A DNA stretch of 64,000 bases. Origin: Apiotrichum sp. Y4204. Taxonomy: Eukaryota > Basidiomycota > Tremellomycetes > Trichosporonales > Trichosporonaceae. Made by a program: the position numbers and the translations under genes. Positions 22,502 through 41,371 of this stretch are shown here, piece by piece; within the stretch, counting starts at the first letter, position 1, and each line of letters begins with the position of its first letter. Below the pieces are notes generated by a model. The model had not been told where the DNA came from. It was given only the letters and a program-made list of their open reading frames with translations, and did no database searches. The DNA is taken from assembly GCA_025531455.1 (NCBI GenBank), contig JAMYHL010000091.1, positions 62,001 to 126,000 on the forward strand, in the 5' to 3' direction.

Positions 22502-25500
22502 TCACCGCCGTGCGCGGTCGCTGCCGGCGAGAAGCGACTGGTGGAGGCCCTCGGCGGCGGCCTCGTTGCGCAGCTGGATCATGTAGATGATACCTGTCCG
22601 GTGTCCGCGGTCCGAGATCTCCACAGCGACACCCGTGCGGCCGACACGCTCGACGCCGTCGGTGAGGACAATCGTCGAAATCAGCATGCCCTTGCCGTTG
22701 CTGTTCTCGACCACGAGCTGCTTGAGCTGGCGCGCCGACGTCTCGACATAGAGCTTGAGCTTGCCCTGCCCGTGTGACTTCCACTGCTGGTGGCCCTGCT
22801 TGGCGAACACCTTGCACTTCATCTGCGCATTGATGATTGTCGGGCCCTTGAGCGACGAGAAGTCCTCCTTTGGCGACGGAGGCGGCGAGTCGTCGTGGTC
22901 AAAGCCACCGCCGACCGGGCTGGCCAACGGGGAGCTCTCACTCTGCTTGATGGCCTCGAAGTGCGCCGAGGGCATCGCGGGCGGACCGGCCAATGGCATG
23001 CCGTGGCCGAGGTCGCTCATGCCCATGTCGTACATTGGTTCGGCCGAGCGCGAACGAGGCGGCGGCGCGTGCTCCAAGTGCGAGTGGTTGCCAGGGTAAA
23101 GACCAGAATCCGAGTAGTTGGTAGCCGTGCGACCAAAGGGACGGGGAGGGAGCATCTCCTGGCGGGTCGACGGCAGGGGCTTGTCGGTAAGAGACACTCC
23201 TGCGCGGTTGGGCAAAGGCATGTTCCCGTATGAAGGGTGGTGGGGCATGCCAGTATGCCCATACGGACTCATCGTCCCCGGCGGGCCGTAGTTGGTCGAC
23301 TGCGTGGATGTCCCCGAATGGGACGAACTCCACGAGCGACCAGACACACTGCGATCGGACCCCGATGGGATGCGCTCGGACGGGTGGCCCTGCGGGTTAC
23401 CAGACGGTGTCATCGGACGGCCATCGCCTGAAAGCATGATGCGGGGCTTGCCAGGGGCTGGATATCCCATAGGAGGCTGGCCATGACCAGCCTGTTGGTG
23501 GGGAGCCTGGTGGCCACCAGGGCCAGGCATGTGTTGCCCAGGCCCCGGCATGTGTTGACCAGGTGCAGGCATGTGCTGACCAGGGCTAGGCATCTGGTGG
23601 CCGGGGCCATTCGGTGAGGGGTAACCGTTCGACATGCTACGCTGCGGCATCGCACGGGGAGCAGCGCCGGAAGGCAGCTGCTGGTCCTGTTCTTGTGACC
23701 TGCAAGAGCCGTTCGGCGAGGCAACACTGAGCTGTCTCATCTGGCCGGGGAGGTCAGTCGAGGACGGCGACATGGCCGTCGGAGACATGAGGTTGCCGCT
23801 TTGACTTGTTGGCGACATCGGCCCGGCTGGCGGCATACCTGCCTGGTGACCACCGGATGAGAGGGGGCTGGGAAGGCGCTGGGCATGCCCGGGGCCATCG
23901 ATGGGAGAGTTACCGACACGGGCAGTGGGCATGGGTGTAGTGGATATCGTAGGACGGGGCGGGGCTAGATGTCAGTCCTGCTCGCTCTGGGGGCTCACCT
24001 GCAGACGCAAACTCAATACACTGGGTCACACTCTTCATCAAGAGGTCGCGCTCAATCTCCGACTCGGCATGGATGACAAACGTCTCCTTGCGCATGACGG
24101 TGATCGCGACGACATTGCTCTGCTCGCCTTCCATGGGAGTGAGGTGCTTTCCAGCCAGAGGCGGGTAAGCGAGCCACATCTCTGGCATCGGGCCTCCCTC
24201 GCCAACACGGTTGGGCTGGTCGCGGGCGACCTCCTGAGCACGGGCGGCCTTCTCGGCAGCCTCCATGCGGTCGGTAATGAGAAACAGATCTGTCAAGACA
24301 AAGATGTGGGCTCGGCGGTGGACGACCTGCTGACCTGTCGAGGTCGGGGTAAAGTAGATCGTAGCATCGTGAGACGAGCGGATCGTGCGCGCATACGGCA
24401 GGTTAGGCGGGCTCATCTGCAGCCTGCATTTCTGAATGTCAGTTGCTTGAACTCAGCCCCCAACTCACCCTTAGCTGCATGTTGAACAAGTCAATCGTGC
24501 GCTCCGTGTCGATGCGAAGCTCGAGGTCAGTGATCGGTGGTGGCTGTGCGCTGGACCCAGCGCCGGCCGCTTTGACATTCCGATCCGGGGACTGGTTAAT
24601 ACTTGTGGCAGTGGACGTTGCAGAGCTGTGGGTGCTGTCGACACGGCTGTTAAACCCAGAGAGGCTGCATGAGTCAACTTTCGATGCCTAGTGAATCGAG
24701 ACTTACACAGACTGGGTCTCCACTGAACTGCCCATTCCTGAGCTGGAGCGGTTAGGAAGCGGTTTGTCGTTGTCGTTGGCAGACCCCTGGGACTTGACAG
24801 AGGGGGCAGTCGATACGGTCGGCGATTCGTCGCTCACGTCGCACTCGAGACGGGCCTCGAGGTCGTTCACAAGAGACTTGAGCCTCTGGTTTGCGGTCTG
24901 GAGCATGCGATGGTCGCTGCGGCCCTCAGTGGTGCTGCTAAGAAGACGCGCATAGAGCTTGCGGTAGTATCGCAGACGGGCATAAGGGAGGAGAAACAGG
25001 GCATCAAGTGTCCATCGCTCCAGGGGCGGGGTGGGCGGAGATGTGACGGACACCTCATCAAGAATCGGGGGCAGAAGGGTATTGTCCACAATGGGCTTGT
25101 AGTTGTCGAATCCGGTGAGATATATCGACACATAACGACCATACGAGGGTTCCAGGTCGTCGACCTGAATGTCAGCGCCACGCACGTTGCTGCCACGGGG
25201 AGAGATGCCGAGGAGTGACACGACGTACCCATCGCATTAACAAGTCTCCCAGCAACTTGGGTTCGGAGGGATTGTCGGCGACCTCTCTCAGTTTCTGCAC
25301 AGTTAGCGATCGTGCATGCGCATCTGGCGAGACCGCCAGTCGGCCAGGAGCACTCACAGAGCCGAATGCCCGGTTGACGCGGTAGACGGCCTCGATGCAC
25401 CGAAACATGGCGTCGAGTTTTGGCGGCGGCAGGTCCTTTCGCGACCACGCAGCGGCGACTCTCTGGAATGTCAGCATGCTCCGATCAGTAGTCTCCGGGG

Positions 25501-25951
25501 AGATGTAACTCCATCAGAGACGTAACTCGGCACGCACCCGAATAACGAGCGTCAGCTGCGCAATGTATGTCTTCTCGGTCTCCTGCAGGTCCGCGAACGG
25601 GTTGCGCTGGGGCTTGGCTGGCGGGGGCGGCGGTGTAGACTCTTGGCGCTGCGGCGGGGCATGTGGTGCATATGATGCCGGCTGGGGCATTTGTCGCGGC
25701 GCGTTTGCTGGGGACGGCGAGCGGTGGCCTACCGCGGGCATGGGCATCTCGAGGCCGAGCCCGGTAGTGGGCGCATTGTGTGCGTACGGCTGGCGCCAGT
25801 TGCCTTGGGGCGGCCCCGGCTGGTGCTCGATGTGATCTGTGCGCCGCGGGGCAGCCGGGTTGTAGTGTGACGGCGGCGTTGGGCTAGATGGGTATGCCTG
25901 GGGGTGGTACTGGCGCGACGGTCCTGGCGCCGACTGGTATTGCGCTGCCAT
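22502..25951 (-). CDS. Dbl-family RhoGEF with PH-like region and Pro-rich linker
   Basis: It probably activates a Rho or Cdc42 GTPase. About seven or eight exons; the first is 25538-25951 and the last long one begins near 23930. The N-terminal 120 residues are Pro-rich. The DH domain starts FADLQETEKTYIAQL and continues through KLLGDLLMRWV, LEPSYGRYVSIYLTGFDNY and LDALFLLPYARLRYYRKLYA, covering the three conserved regions of DH domains. A PH-like region follows (RRAHIFVLTDLFLITDRM and VVAITVMRKETFVIHAESE). Then comes a linker of about 330 residues with PGQHMP repeats, and a C-terminal domain of about 110 residues (KVFAKQGHQQWKSHGQGKLK to IYMIQLRNEAAAEGLHQSLL) that looks like a RanBP1-type PH fold. 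Stop TGA at 22502-22504. The start is the first ATG in frame, in the context CCAATGG. Which GTPase it acts on is unknown. Confidence 0.82.
23521..23598 (-). repeat. In-frame PGQHMP coding repeat in the RhoGEF linker
   Basis: Four near-identical 21-24 bp units encode MPSPGQHMPAPGQHMPGPGQ and its continuation. They lie in the disordered linker and are likely variable in length between strains (inference). Confidence 0.85.
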
Positions 25952-28900
25952 TGGGGGCGGCGCGGCGTCGGGGTTCGGAGTGAGGAGAGCGCGGGGCGGG
26001 GGTGACGGCAAACGTGGCTACGAAGGGCCGGGAGGGAAGGGAAAGAAGGAAAAGAGGTAATAGAGAGCGAAGCTGAAAGCAATAGAAAATGGTAAACGAG
26101 AGTGAGATGTGGTTGCTTGATTGTATTTTTTGTTTCCACAGTAGGTCGGAGAAGAAAAAGGTATAATGCCCGGCGCGGCAGGAGCAAGAGAGAAAGTGGA
26201 CTGAGCGCCGTGTTGGGTCGAAATGGAAGAGGAGTGTGATGGAGAACGTCAAAGATTGAAGTGGGGATTGTGATTGTGTTGCTGCCAGTGGCTCTGAGCA
26301 CGGTGCGGGTAGCCGCCATCAACTGTGGTATGGGTGGGGTTGGAAGCGCGTGTGGTGTGGTGGAATGGGTCTGGGCCACCTTGCCTTGGCGAGAAAGAGG
26401 CCAAAAGAACGAGACGCTAGACGGCGGGACGGGATGGCGCGGGGGAGATTTGAGCTCGGACCTGGCTCTTGGACCTTTTGGACGAGCAACCAGCACTGCA
26501 GATTCAGGAGGGGGAGGCTCGGCAAGTTGGGCAAGCTGTTACAGTTACACGTGAAAGGGTCACAGAGTGCGAGCGACCGCGGTACTGTGGGGGAAGTCTT
26601 GAGGATCGAGGGTCGAGGATCGCAAGCAAAGAGAAGCTTGCTTGCCCAGAGGGTCGTGGTGGATGATGGTACAACAGGGTGAACAACAACTCCAAACCGG
26701 GCCAGGCAAAGAGAAATGTGCATCTGGTGCGGAACGCACGTACTCTCCCTATCTTCTCTGCCTCTGGTCTTCCACCTCTTGCATGGCCAGACGAAAGGGT
26801 CAAGCGGATGCCGAACAGGGTTTGTGCGGCGGCGGCGGCGGAGGCGGCGGCGAGGCGCGGACCCAGGGACATGAGTGAGGGGATGTCCCGGGTGGCCGAT
26901 GTGGGGTGCCGTGCGGTGGGTGACACGCGACACGTCCTCTTGCTGCCCAGGGATCCGGAACCAATGCTGTTCCAGGCATCCCGGGTGCACGAGAGCGAGA
27001 GTACTCGTGCTGGCTTTGCGCGCTCGCGCTTGATGAGACCTCAGTGAAGCGAAGCGACGGCGAGTAGCTAGAGCAGCTCTAGAGATCTACCAGAGTGGGA
27101 TGCCATGCTCGATCTTGTTCAGGGCCATGGGATTTGTACGTACTCACTCCAAACGCAAAAAGAGGCACGCTCCGACGCGCCGGCGCTCCGAGTCACCAAA
27201 CAGGGTCTATCCGATCTAGACTCTGTATGGCTCGTAGGCCGAGGACCGTAGGCCGTCGTTGATAACTTCTTTATGTACATCAAGCTGCGTCGGCGCGTCA
27301 AGAATGGGCTGCGGATCGCAAAGTGCACCATTGTCAGCCCAGGGCTGGGAGTCACCACTACTATCTGAACCGAGGCGCACTCCGAAAACCAACAGAAAAA
27401 CGAAATCTGCCATAAAGTCACAGCATCAAACCGCGGGAACACGGGCAGCGAGGGGTACCCATCGACATGTGCTATGTGCTACATGGCGGCATAACATACA
27501 GATATATACAGATATATTGAAGTGCTCTCCGTACATTGCGATGCTGAGTGGGGTGCGGCCGGATTGCTATCCATTTCTCGGGGCGAGGCGCAGGCAGGAA
27601 GTGGCGCTTGCCTGGCTTGCAACCGACGTCTTCTGATCTTCTGGGCTCTGCCAGGATCGCTGTGGGCTGAAGGTCCATTCTAGGCTCTACAGGAGCTGCG
27701 TCCTGGACTTAAGTCGTGCAAACATGATGATCCGTGCGTGGCTGAGTGGAGGGGAAGCTTCGTCGGAGATGAGGAGCGTGGAGAGTTGGGGCTTGACGCG
27801 CGATAGACGAACGACAGGGCAGGCAGGACAGTTGACACTACATTCCGGCCGGAGATGAGGACAACAGAAGTGCTGTCGGTTGTACTCTCTCGCTAGCTCG
27901 CTCTCACGATGACGTCCGACCATCGACGTATCGACAACCAACATGTACAAAGCGCGGGAATGCAACATGAAACCTCACAAGCGATCAAGCGAGCTCCAAC
28001 AATGCAACAAGGACTCGGCTCGTCATCAAACGCGGACATCAAAAGACCCAAACCTTGTCTACTCTTGTCCTTGTCGTCCACATCCCCGGGCCGCAGGGTG
28101 TTGCCGTAAAGGGAGAACCGCGTGCCGATCCGCGATCGGTTCGTGATCTGCGGAAGCGCGCAAGGGCGCAAGGGCGCAGGGCCTGTGGACCGGGGGTCAA
28201 AAAAAGAAGAGTCCCTCAAAAAAAGAGTCCCTTGTTGTTGTTTGGAAATGAATGGCCCGGAGGTCCAGCTAAATAGCTTCAATCCTCGGCTTCTGATCGT
28301 CCATCTCTCAATTGAGCTCTCAACACCATCTCGGGGCGAGTCTAAACGATGTCCGCAATGCGTGCGTCAAACTTCCCGCGTACCTGACCTGGGCGTGTGC
28401 TATTCATATACCATGAAACTCTGTTACGAGCTTTGCGAGCCCGAGATGAGAGAGTGAGGAGTATGGGAGCACGACAAGGGGAGATATGTAGTTCATGACT
28501 CATACCGTGTGCGCGTGCTTCCAACGCGCGTTGCGAGTTTTGGCCATGCAGCGTGTATCTAACCTATGTCTCGCCTCACGTATGCTCGATCCGCTTGGCG
28601 TTGCTGGTCGAGCGGTGCGCGGCTGGGTTGACTTGACATTTATCGCTGTAGACGGGAGACAAGACGGCGCGCGGTCCACACGCAATGCCAACGACGAACG
28701 TCGAGCGTTTTGAGCCAGCTGAGTCGGCATCGCGCCCGCGACCACGGGTCAAGCATCGAGCAGCAAGTATCGAGAGTCAAAGATCAGTGAAGCGCCCATT
28801 TTCCTCAACACATCTTCGACATCCGCGGATCCCAGCCCTCCTCGATCTCGACTTGCTTGCAGCTTGCAGGCCACACGCACAGGCGCAGTCGTAACGCCCA

Positions 28901-29077
28901 TGCTGGGGGATGGCACCGCGGCCACGGCCCGTAAGCCGCGCCTCGTCCACTTTCCGAATCCGTAGCATGGGTGAGTACAGTACGTGCGATGGACCACGCG
29001 CGGCAGGGTGTAAGGTGTACGAGTGTATCGGAGATAGTGTGATGGTTGGCTCTTGGCCTCTCGGCGTCCATCTGGCG

Positions 29078-29113
29078 GTATCAGGTATCAGGTATCAGGT
29101 ATATATATCAGGG
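29078..29113 (+). repeat. GGTATCA triple repeat followed by TATATATATC
   Basis: Three exact copies of GGTATCA are followed by GGTATATATATCAGGG. It lies in the middle of the gene-free spacer and no role is visible. Confidence 0.85.
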
Positions 29114-30253
29114 AGGGGCCGAGACCTGTCTGGGGATCATGGGTTGTGATCGTTGTGATGCTTAGGGAGTTCAGGAATCAGGAATCGATATACAATACAC
29201 GACCGGGCTGCTGTTGAGATGTAACGTCTCTCCATACTCTGCTCGATCTGCTCAAATAGCTGGCAGTGCTGCATCTACCATTCTCTCGCTGTCACCGACT
29301 CGTCTACCAAACTACCCGCAGATGGAGCCTGGAGCCCGTCTCCCATTTTTTCGATGTTGCTGCGTTACGTTGCCGCCATCACCTTATGATCATGATATCA
29401 TGAGCTTGTGACAATATCGCGACGCGCGACACGCCTGAACTGTCAAATTGTCGACCATGCGACCGGGGAGTGGCAGATTGATATCGATTGATCCCGCTGA
29501 TTCGATCCGACGGACAGAGATCAGACAGTGGACGGATCCCCCCACATTCGGCCAGGAGGGTTTGTTTAATGACGTGTGGTAATTATGTATGACGTATTTT
29601 GATAATGATAGAGCCGTGGTGGACAACCATTAGACGACAAGATTCACTAGACAATCCGCAACTGGCAAATGGACGTCTTTTCTTGGCCGATATCATACAA
29701 ATCTATCTCTTTTCGAGCATGGTGGCCAAAAGGGAGAACGGGAGACGAGAATAGAGATCATGGTAGATTGGAGATGTCTCACTCACCCTTCAGCAGCCGG
29801 AGCCGGAGAACATACAAAAAAAAAGAAGAGATATCATAGATACCATAATGGATAGCGAACAGGAGGCGGCTGAAATCGCTGAGACCTTGCCACTCTCTGT
29901 CTGTCCCGTACGAGTCCGAAACCCTATTGTCCTGGCGCACCACTGTCAGCAATAAGAGGCGAGAAGTGAAGTCCGTTCCCCCGAGGGGTTTAATCTCGTC
30001 CACCGCCACCCAACTTGAAATTGATGATTTCAGCCCATTAGCCTTTTCTTAATAAGCTGCTCTAATGGATTGTAACAGTTTCAATACTCAAAAAGCTGAT
30101 GCTATCACATGAAAGTCGTGGACCCCCTTGGGGGCTGAGCTTTGCATGCTCTGCATCTGCAGCTGGGAACTGGAGACTACACTTGTCCGGCGGACGGAGA
30201 TGGAGATTGCAATAGCAAAAGGAGTGTGCCGAGTGCAGAAGAGATGATACTTT

Positions 30254-30296
30254 GCATACTCAAAAGGAAAGCAGCATACTTGGCATACTGCATACT
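30254..30296 (+). promoter_or_regulatory. Cluster of four GCATACT elements upstream of KDM5
   Basis: GCATACT starts at 30254, 30274, 30283 and 30290, four copies in 43 bp, about 420 bp before the KDM5 start codon and directly upstream of its CT-rich leader. Such spacing suggests a repeated protein-binding site, but the factor is unknown and slippage could also explain it. Confidence 0.5.
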
Positions 30297-30711
30297 TTTT
30301 GCCATTCTGCAGATGCCGTAGATTAGAGTAGAGTCACACACACCTCATCTATCTATCCCACCCACACGCCATCCCAATCCCCTTACTACAACTATTACTA
30401 CAGACCAGCAAAAGTGGCTATTTCTCTCCATTTCCCTTCATCGCCTCCCTCAACTCTCGCCATTCTCAACAACACTTTCTCTTTCTTCTCCTTTTATTCT
30501 CCTCTTCGATCAACTGACAAAACCCACCCTCCCACAGGACATCCGCCTCCTCGATCCCACGACCCACGAGCAGGATAACCATATCGGATTGGATCTAGAT
30601 TGGACCAGATCGTACCACGGAGCCTGCCATCACCTCTCGCGCTGGCTCCCCCCTGCGTTTCTCGCTCACCTACTGGCAAAAGACCACAAAGACCTGGACG
30701 TTCATCTGACA

Positions 30712-36771
<6,060 letters not shown>

Positions 36772-37047
36772 TCGAATCTAGTCCTTGTGATCACATCCAC
36801 CCTCTTGCATTACCCACCCGGACATGGGCACTGTCCGAGTGACTCTGTCTCACAATGAAGCCCACCTACCCTACTTTCGGCCTCCTGCGGAGTTGCCCTT
36901 CTTCTCTAGCCTGGCCCGACTGCGATCCAGTCGATAGCCTGTCCTCTGTATGAAATACGAAGCGATGCATGTACTACACCTAGCGGGATAGCAAGATTCT
37001 GTGTGGTATTTTGTGGTTTGAGACGAGAGTGTATGAAACCCTAATCT
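36772..37047. other. Intergenic 3' space between convergent genes
   Basis: This 276 bp lies between the stop codons of KDM5 (+) and the mannosyltransferase (-). No gene is seen. Confidence 0.5.
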
Positions 37048-39960
37048 CTATGCGCCCTGGATAGCCGCATCGTCATCGCTAACCTCAACGTCAACGATGG
37101 ACTGCTCCACCTGCTCGACTTCTGCCCTCTCCTCGGGCGTCTCGACCTTGACTTCTGCGTTGGCCATGTCGGCCGGCATATCGTGCGTGATCTTGGCCTC
37201 AAAGTGGAGAGTCCAGCTGGGGAGCAGCTTGCGCGCCGAGACCTGCTCCGGCGTGAGGGTCGTGCCGTACGTGAATGGCGCCGTGTAGAAAAAGCACGCG
37301 AGGACAAGCGCGGTGAGAGTGCCGAGAACGATGTATCCCTTCTTGCCGACGTGCGCGCGGTGAGCAGGGCGGAGACGGGTGCGGGTTCCGGGGACCGAGA
37401 TGGGGTAGTTCACCGCCTCGACGATGACAAAGTTGAGGACACTACCGGCAACGAGGGCCGACGCGAGGTGCGCAGGAAGGTAGTGGTGGACGAAACGCTG
37501 ACGGGCCATCATGAAGAAGGGGAAGTAGTGGAATGCCCAGGCGCCGAGGAAAAAGCCCGTGTTGCGGTACAGACGGTTACGGAGCTCGGGCTCGATAGGC
37601 TCGACGCCACGACGGCGGGCCAAGGTGTCGGCCGCAATGATTCCGACAAAGATGGAAAGAGCAACCGAGCAGACCCACCAGTCGAGCAGGTTGCCGACCA
37701 TGTAGATTTGCTGGTTCTTGTCGTTCTTGGTCCAGAACGAGACACCGCCGAGGCAGAACGGCCACTCGATGGGTGTAGACGCATAGGGGTGCGACGAAGA
37801 GAGGCCGGCATTGTGCTGCAGCATGAGAATCTGGAGCTCAAACCACTTCTTGAAAAAGTTCATGTGCTTCGGCGGCTTCTCGTCGACGGTACCAGTGCGG
37901 TTCTTAAAGTCGACGCCTTGGCCGTCCTCGATGATGTCGTGCCCGAACCACAGGAGTGAGCGCTCGTTACCGTTCTTGTTTCCGTTCACTTCCTGTTGAC
38001 CGAACGCCCATTCTGGAAGAGCCTGCTTGTGTGTCCACATGTTTACACGCGTCTTCATGTGGACGACCTTGAAGTGAGAAGACAGTGTCTTGATCGCCTC
38101 GCCCTCGTGTGCGTCGAGCACCTGGAGCTGGAAAAGGGTCTCCTCGCGACGGCTGGTGTCGTCCGGGCTGACAGTGGTGAACTCCTGGTTCGTCGGCATG
38201 GTGGGGGATGCGACGTCGTGGGTGAGAAGAAGGGTGTTGGTGTTAATGTGACGGAACTGAACAATGTCGTTGTGGCGCACGACGCGTCCGCGGCCAGTGT
38301 CGGGAATCTCGTGAGTGGGGATGATCTGCCAGTGGTTGTTGGTGTCGTTGTGGGGGTAGCAAGTAACCTGCTGGCCTTGGGATGAAACACGTTGGTCGGG
38401 GTAACGGAGAGGATACCGTTCGGGGTGCGAGTGGAGGAACTGCTTGGTGTCCTTGTGCATGAGAGTAATTGTGTCGTAGTAGCGCATTTCTAGAGTGTTA
38501 GCATCAGTCCCACCGTATTCCACTTACCGTGGGCGTTGAGAAGGAGATCATTTCCGCTCAAGGTCTCCTGGAACTGAGGGGACATGAAGCTGTCGCCAGG
38601 ACCCGAGTACTTGAGAACCTTGAAGTGCACCCAGAAGAAGGAAAGATAGATGATGAAAGGAACGATGATGAGACCAATAACGCGGTAGAAGAAGTGGCGC
38701 CAGAAGTAGGACTGACAGTCAGCAGGCGGCTCACGTCATAACGGTGTCAGTCAAGCTAAACTCACAAGGGGGTGGCCGCGCTTTATGTCAAGGATGCCCC
38801 AAAGGTCCCAGAGAACGGCAGCGCCAACAGTCAAGAAGGTGAACAGACCAACCATCTTGCAGCCAAGAGTGCAGGCAAGCGCAGCACCGGTCGCTAGCAT
38901 CCATCCCCACCATTCGTTCGAGAACTCGCGGTAACGCTGCTGGTGGAACTTGACGTAGCAGTAGAGCGAGAGGGCCATGAAGAGCACAAGCGCGGCGTCG
39001 AGAAGAATCAAGCGGGTCTGGGTGACGTGGCCATTGTCTACGGGTCAGAAGAGATACAAGAGCAATGCGTGGTTAAGCGGAGAAGGCAGTGCCCTCACGG
39101 TCTGACGCAAACCCGAGGGGACTCGCCGCCTGATACGAACAACAGAGTTACTCACCAAAGAGAATAAGAAGCGCGGAGAAGGCAGAGATGGCAACGGGGT
39201 ATCCGCTCTCCCTCATTGTGGCATACACAATGGGAACAGTGATCGCGCCCATGATCGCAATGAAGCTCCTCATGCCAACGTACGGCACATTGTGCGGGAG
39301 GTACTCGTCACCGATGCTCTCGAAGCCGAACGAGCCATCGTACCCAACAAGCACACCTGCCAGTGCGTTCAGCATTTTGGCCAGCGGGGGGTGAACATCG
39401 AAGTAGTACTCGCGCCGGATGTACTGGGATGCAAAGCCGCCAAAGTGCACCTCGTCGAATACGACTTCGGCCGGATATGAGATGCGCCAGAAGCGGACGA
39501 TGAGCGCGACGACGGTCAGGGCGGCGGCCGCGGTCCATGACTGCATGTACTCGGAGTGCAGCTCGCGCTGGTGTACTGGAGGGCGAGGGGAGTGGGAAGG
39601 GGAAGGGGAGTGTTTGCCCTGGGGAGTTAGAAAGGTTGGGAGGAGCGGTTGATGTCGTCGGGATGGGCGCTGGGGGTGAATTTGTGCCCATTGCAAGTCA
39701 AGAGTCGTGAGGGAATCCAGAGGTAGAGAAGAGGGGATGATAAAGGACAGAATGAGAATAGCTCAGCTCACGCTCCATTCCAAGTCTTTGTGGTGACAAG
39801 TCTCTGCCGTCGACAGCCGTCCACCACTACTCGTCCACCTCTCCATGTCGACTTCTCAAGTCAAAACAAATCCCAAACCTACCTTCTCATCGCCGCTGTC
39901 CCGCTCGATCAACGGCGCCGCTGGGCTCTCTGTGCGCGGAACGCGCCTGTGGAGCGACAT
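37048..39960 (-). CDS. PMT4: Protein O-mannosyltransferase, Pmt4-like
   Basis: It transfers mannose from dolichyl phosphate to Ser/Thr of secretory proteins in the ER. Five exons (39883-39960, 39156-39618, 38766-39037, 38528-38711, 37048-38489) give 812 residues. The start is inferred: exon 1 encodes MSLHRRVPRTESPAAPLIER and joins in frame over a 264-nt intron. A downstream ATG at 39691 is in the wrong frame. The catalytic loop reads VVFDEVHFGGFASQYI with the essential D-E pair, then FDVHPPLAKML. Three MIR repeats fill the large luminal loop (ITLMHKDTKQFLHSHPERYP, DIVQFRHINTNTLLLTH, HFKVVHMKTRVNMWTH). MPTNQEFTTV and KWFELQILMLQHNAGL resemble Pmt4 more than Pmt1 or Pmt2. The tail is acidic. 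The subfamily is by recollection and less sure than the family. Confidence 0.92.
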
Positions 39961-40722
39961 ATCAAACTGTGTCTGGGTATTGGGACGGAAAGGAGTGTGT
40001 TGGCTGTGAACAAGAGGTGAAATGGGATGGAACTGGCAGGAGCAGATGATGCTGGCGTGGAGGTCGGGGAGGTGAGAGAGTGAGAGTGGACGCGCCAACC
40101 GGCGCCAACCCAGGGCCGGCGTCAACGTGGCGGTCGCGCGATCGGCGTTTTTTGTATCCGGTGATTAGAAAATGTCAGCAGAAATTGATTAGGGCCGACA
40201 ACTGGCGGGTTGGGAGCATTACAATAATGCTAATAGTATTTTGATGTTCCCCGCCGGTTCCCGATTTGAAACACACACTTAAACCGTCCCTTGGAAGTCA
40301 TTACGTCATGACACATGTCTGCTATCCTCGTGTTTGATCGCCGTGTTCTGCGGACATGCTGGCCGGGTGCAGGACGAGAAGAGGAAACGGGGAGGAGCGA
40401 TGGAGGATGCAGAAGGACGCCAACCTGAGGTTGATGTCGCCAACATGGCTTCACAAGGGCGCTGGCCAAGTGCGGAGGGAAGGGCTGGACTCCGTGCCCT
40501 TGAGAGCTCGGCCCGGTCGTCTTTAAGAACAAAGCCACCTCCCTGATAGCACATTGTCGAGAGCAGTAGCGGCCGAAGCGGCTTGATGATAAAGTTGGAT
40601 TTTCCATTTTGGCCCTTGCAGCCGCTCCGTATCTACCTGTGCCGCGATAGCGATATGGAGAACGATATTATTTAGTAAGCGCCCACAGTCGCCGCCAATG
40701 TCCACCTCGGATCTCAGTGCCG

Positions 40723-41280
40723 TTAAGATCCAATTGTAACCCAGAGGTCTGGAGGTGGTGACCAGAAAGCATCTTTATGGATATCCGCCTTTGTATAGGT
40801 TGTAACCCCGGGTGACCAGTACATCCTACGGGCGGTGTGGAACGAGGAAGTTGAGACTAAGCAGCACCCCGATGCTGGTGTGTCATTTTCACAGTTCACG
40901 TCCTTGTCACAGTCGTCCAAGACATCAAGGAGTCGGAAATTACTGCGTGAGCAAGTGCTCCACGAGCGTAGCTCACGCGTTTTCTCACCCTTCATTGCTA
41001 CATCACTCTCACACCATCCTCACAAGTGTGGAGCACCTCGCCTCAGAGATTCAGCGAACGACATCAGCGCCTTGAGGATGTTACAATGAGCTCGTTCTAG
41101 TTCCAGGAACGTGGAGCCAGAGACGATTTCCAAGTTCTCCTGAGCCACAGGGGCTGAGCTCAATCTTTCATCGAACTTCTTCAAGAAGCGGTCCTCCTCA
41201 CTCCACCTGCCTCTAGACCATCCGTTTTGATCTCTCGAATACTTTACCATTAGCTGCCATGCGGCATACACCATCTCCAT
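40723..41280 (-). CDS. Candidate two-exon small protein, 158 residues
   Basis: Not recognised. Two ATG-started frames lie one after the other on the minus strand and fuse cleanly: exon 41024-41280, donor GTGAGG, acceptor CACGCAG, exon 40723-40942. The join restores frame and gives 158 residues with a start context of ATGGAGATGG. The protein is Trp-rich (WQLMVKYSRDQNGWSRGRW; MYWSPGVTTYTK; FWSPPPDLWV) with a helix-like SGSTFLELERAHCNILKALM. The base composition is less GC-biased at third positions than in the certain genes, so it may be a young or chance frame. Confidence 0.33.
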
Positions 41281-41371
41281 TCAGTACATTCAATCCCGCC
41301 GTTTGAACCGAGTTACGCGGTGAACGCGGCGTTTTCGGACATCGGCGACGCGCATTTCGGCGTTCCCGCGG

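Larger units (their letters stand above)
25952..30711. other. Long 4.8 kb spacer upstream of two divergent genes
   Basis: It lies between the RhoGEF start (-) and the KDM5 start (+). 26030-26260 is purine-rich on the plus strand, fitting the RhoGEF leader. 30300-30530 is strongly CT-rich on the plus strand, fitting the KDM5 leader and transcription start zone. Between them I find only short frames without splice structure or recognisable motifs, a GGTATCA triple repeat (29078-29098) and a GCATACT cluster (30254-30296). A non-coding RNA or a fast-evolving small gene cannot be excluded. Confidence 0.45.

Noticed and set aside
26319..26990. 223-codon minus-strand frame upstream of the RhoGEF gene
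   Set aside because: It is rich in Pro, His and Arg, resembles leader or spacer sequence, and has no recognisable domain.
39308..39691. Alternative start MGTNSPPAPIP for the mannosyltransferase
   Set aside because: Its frame does not reach the conserved domain without a splice that has no GT donor; the exon at 39883-39960 joins in frame.
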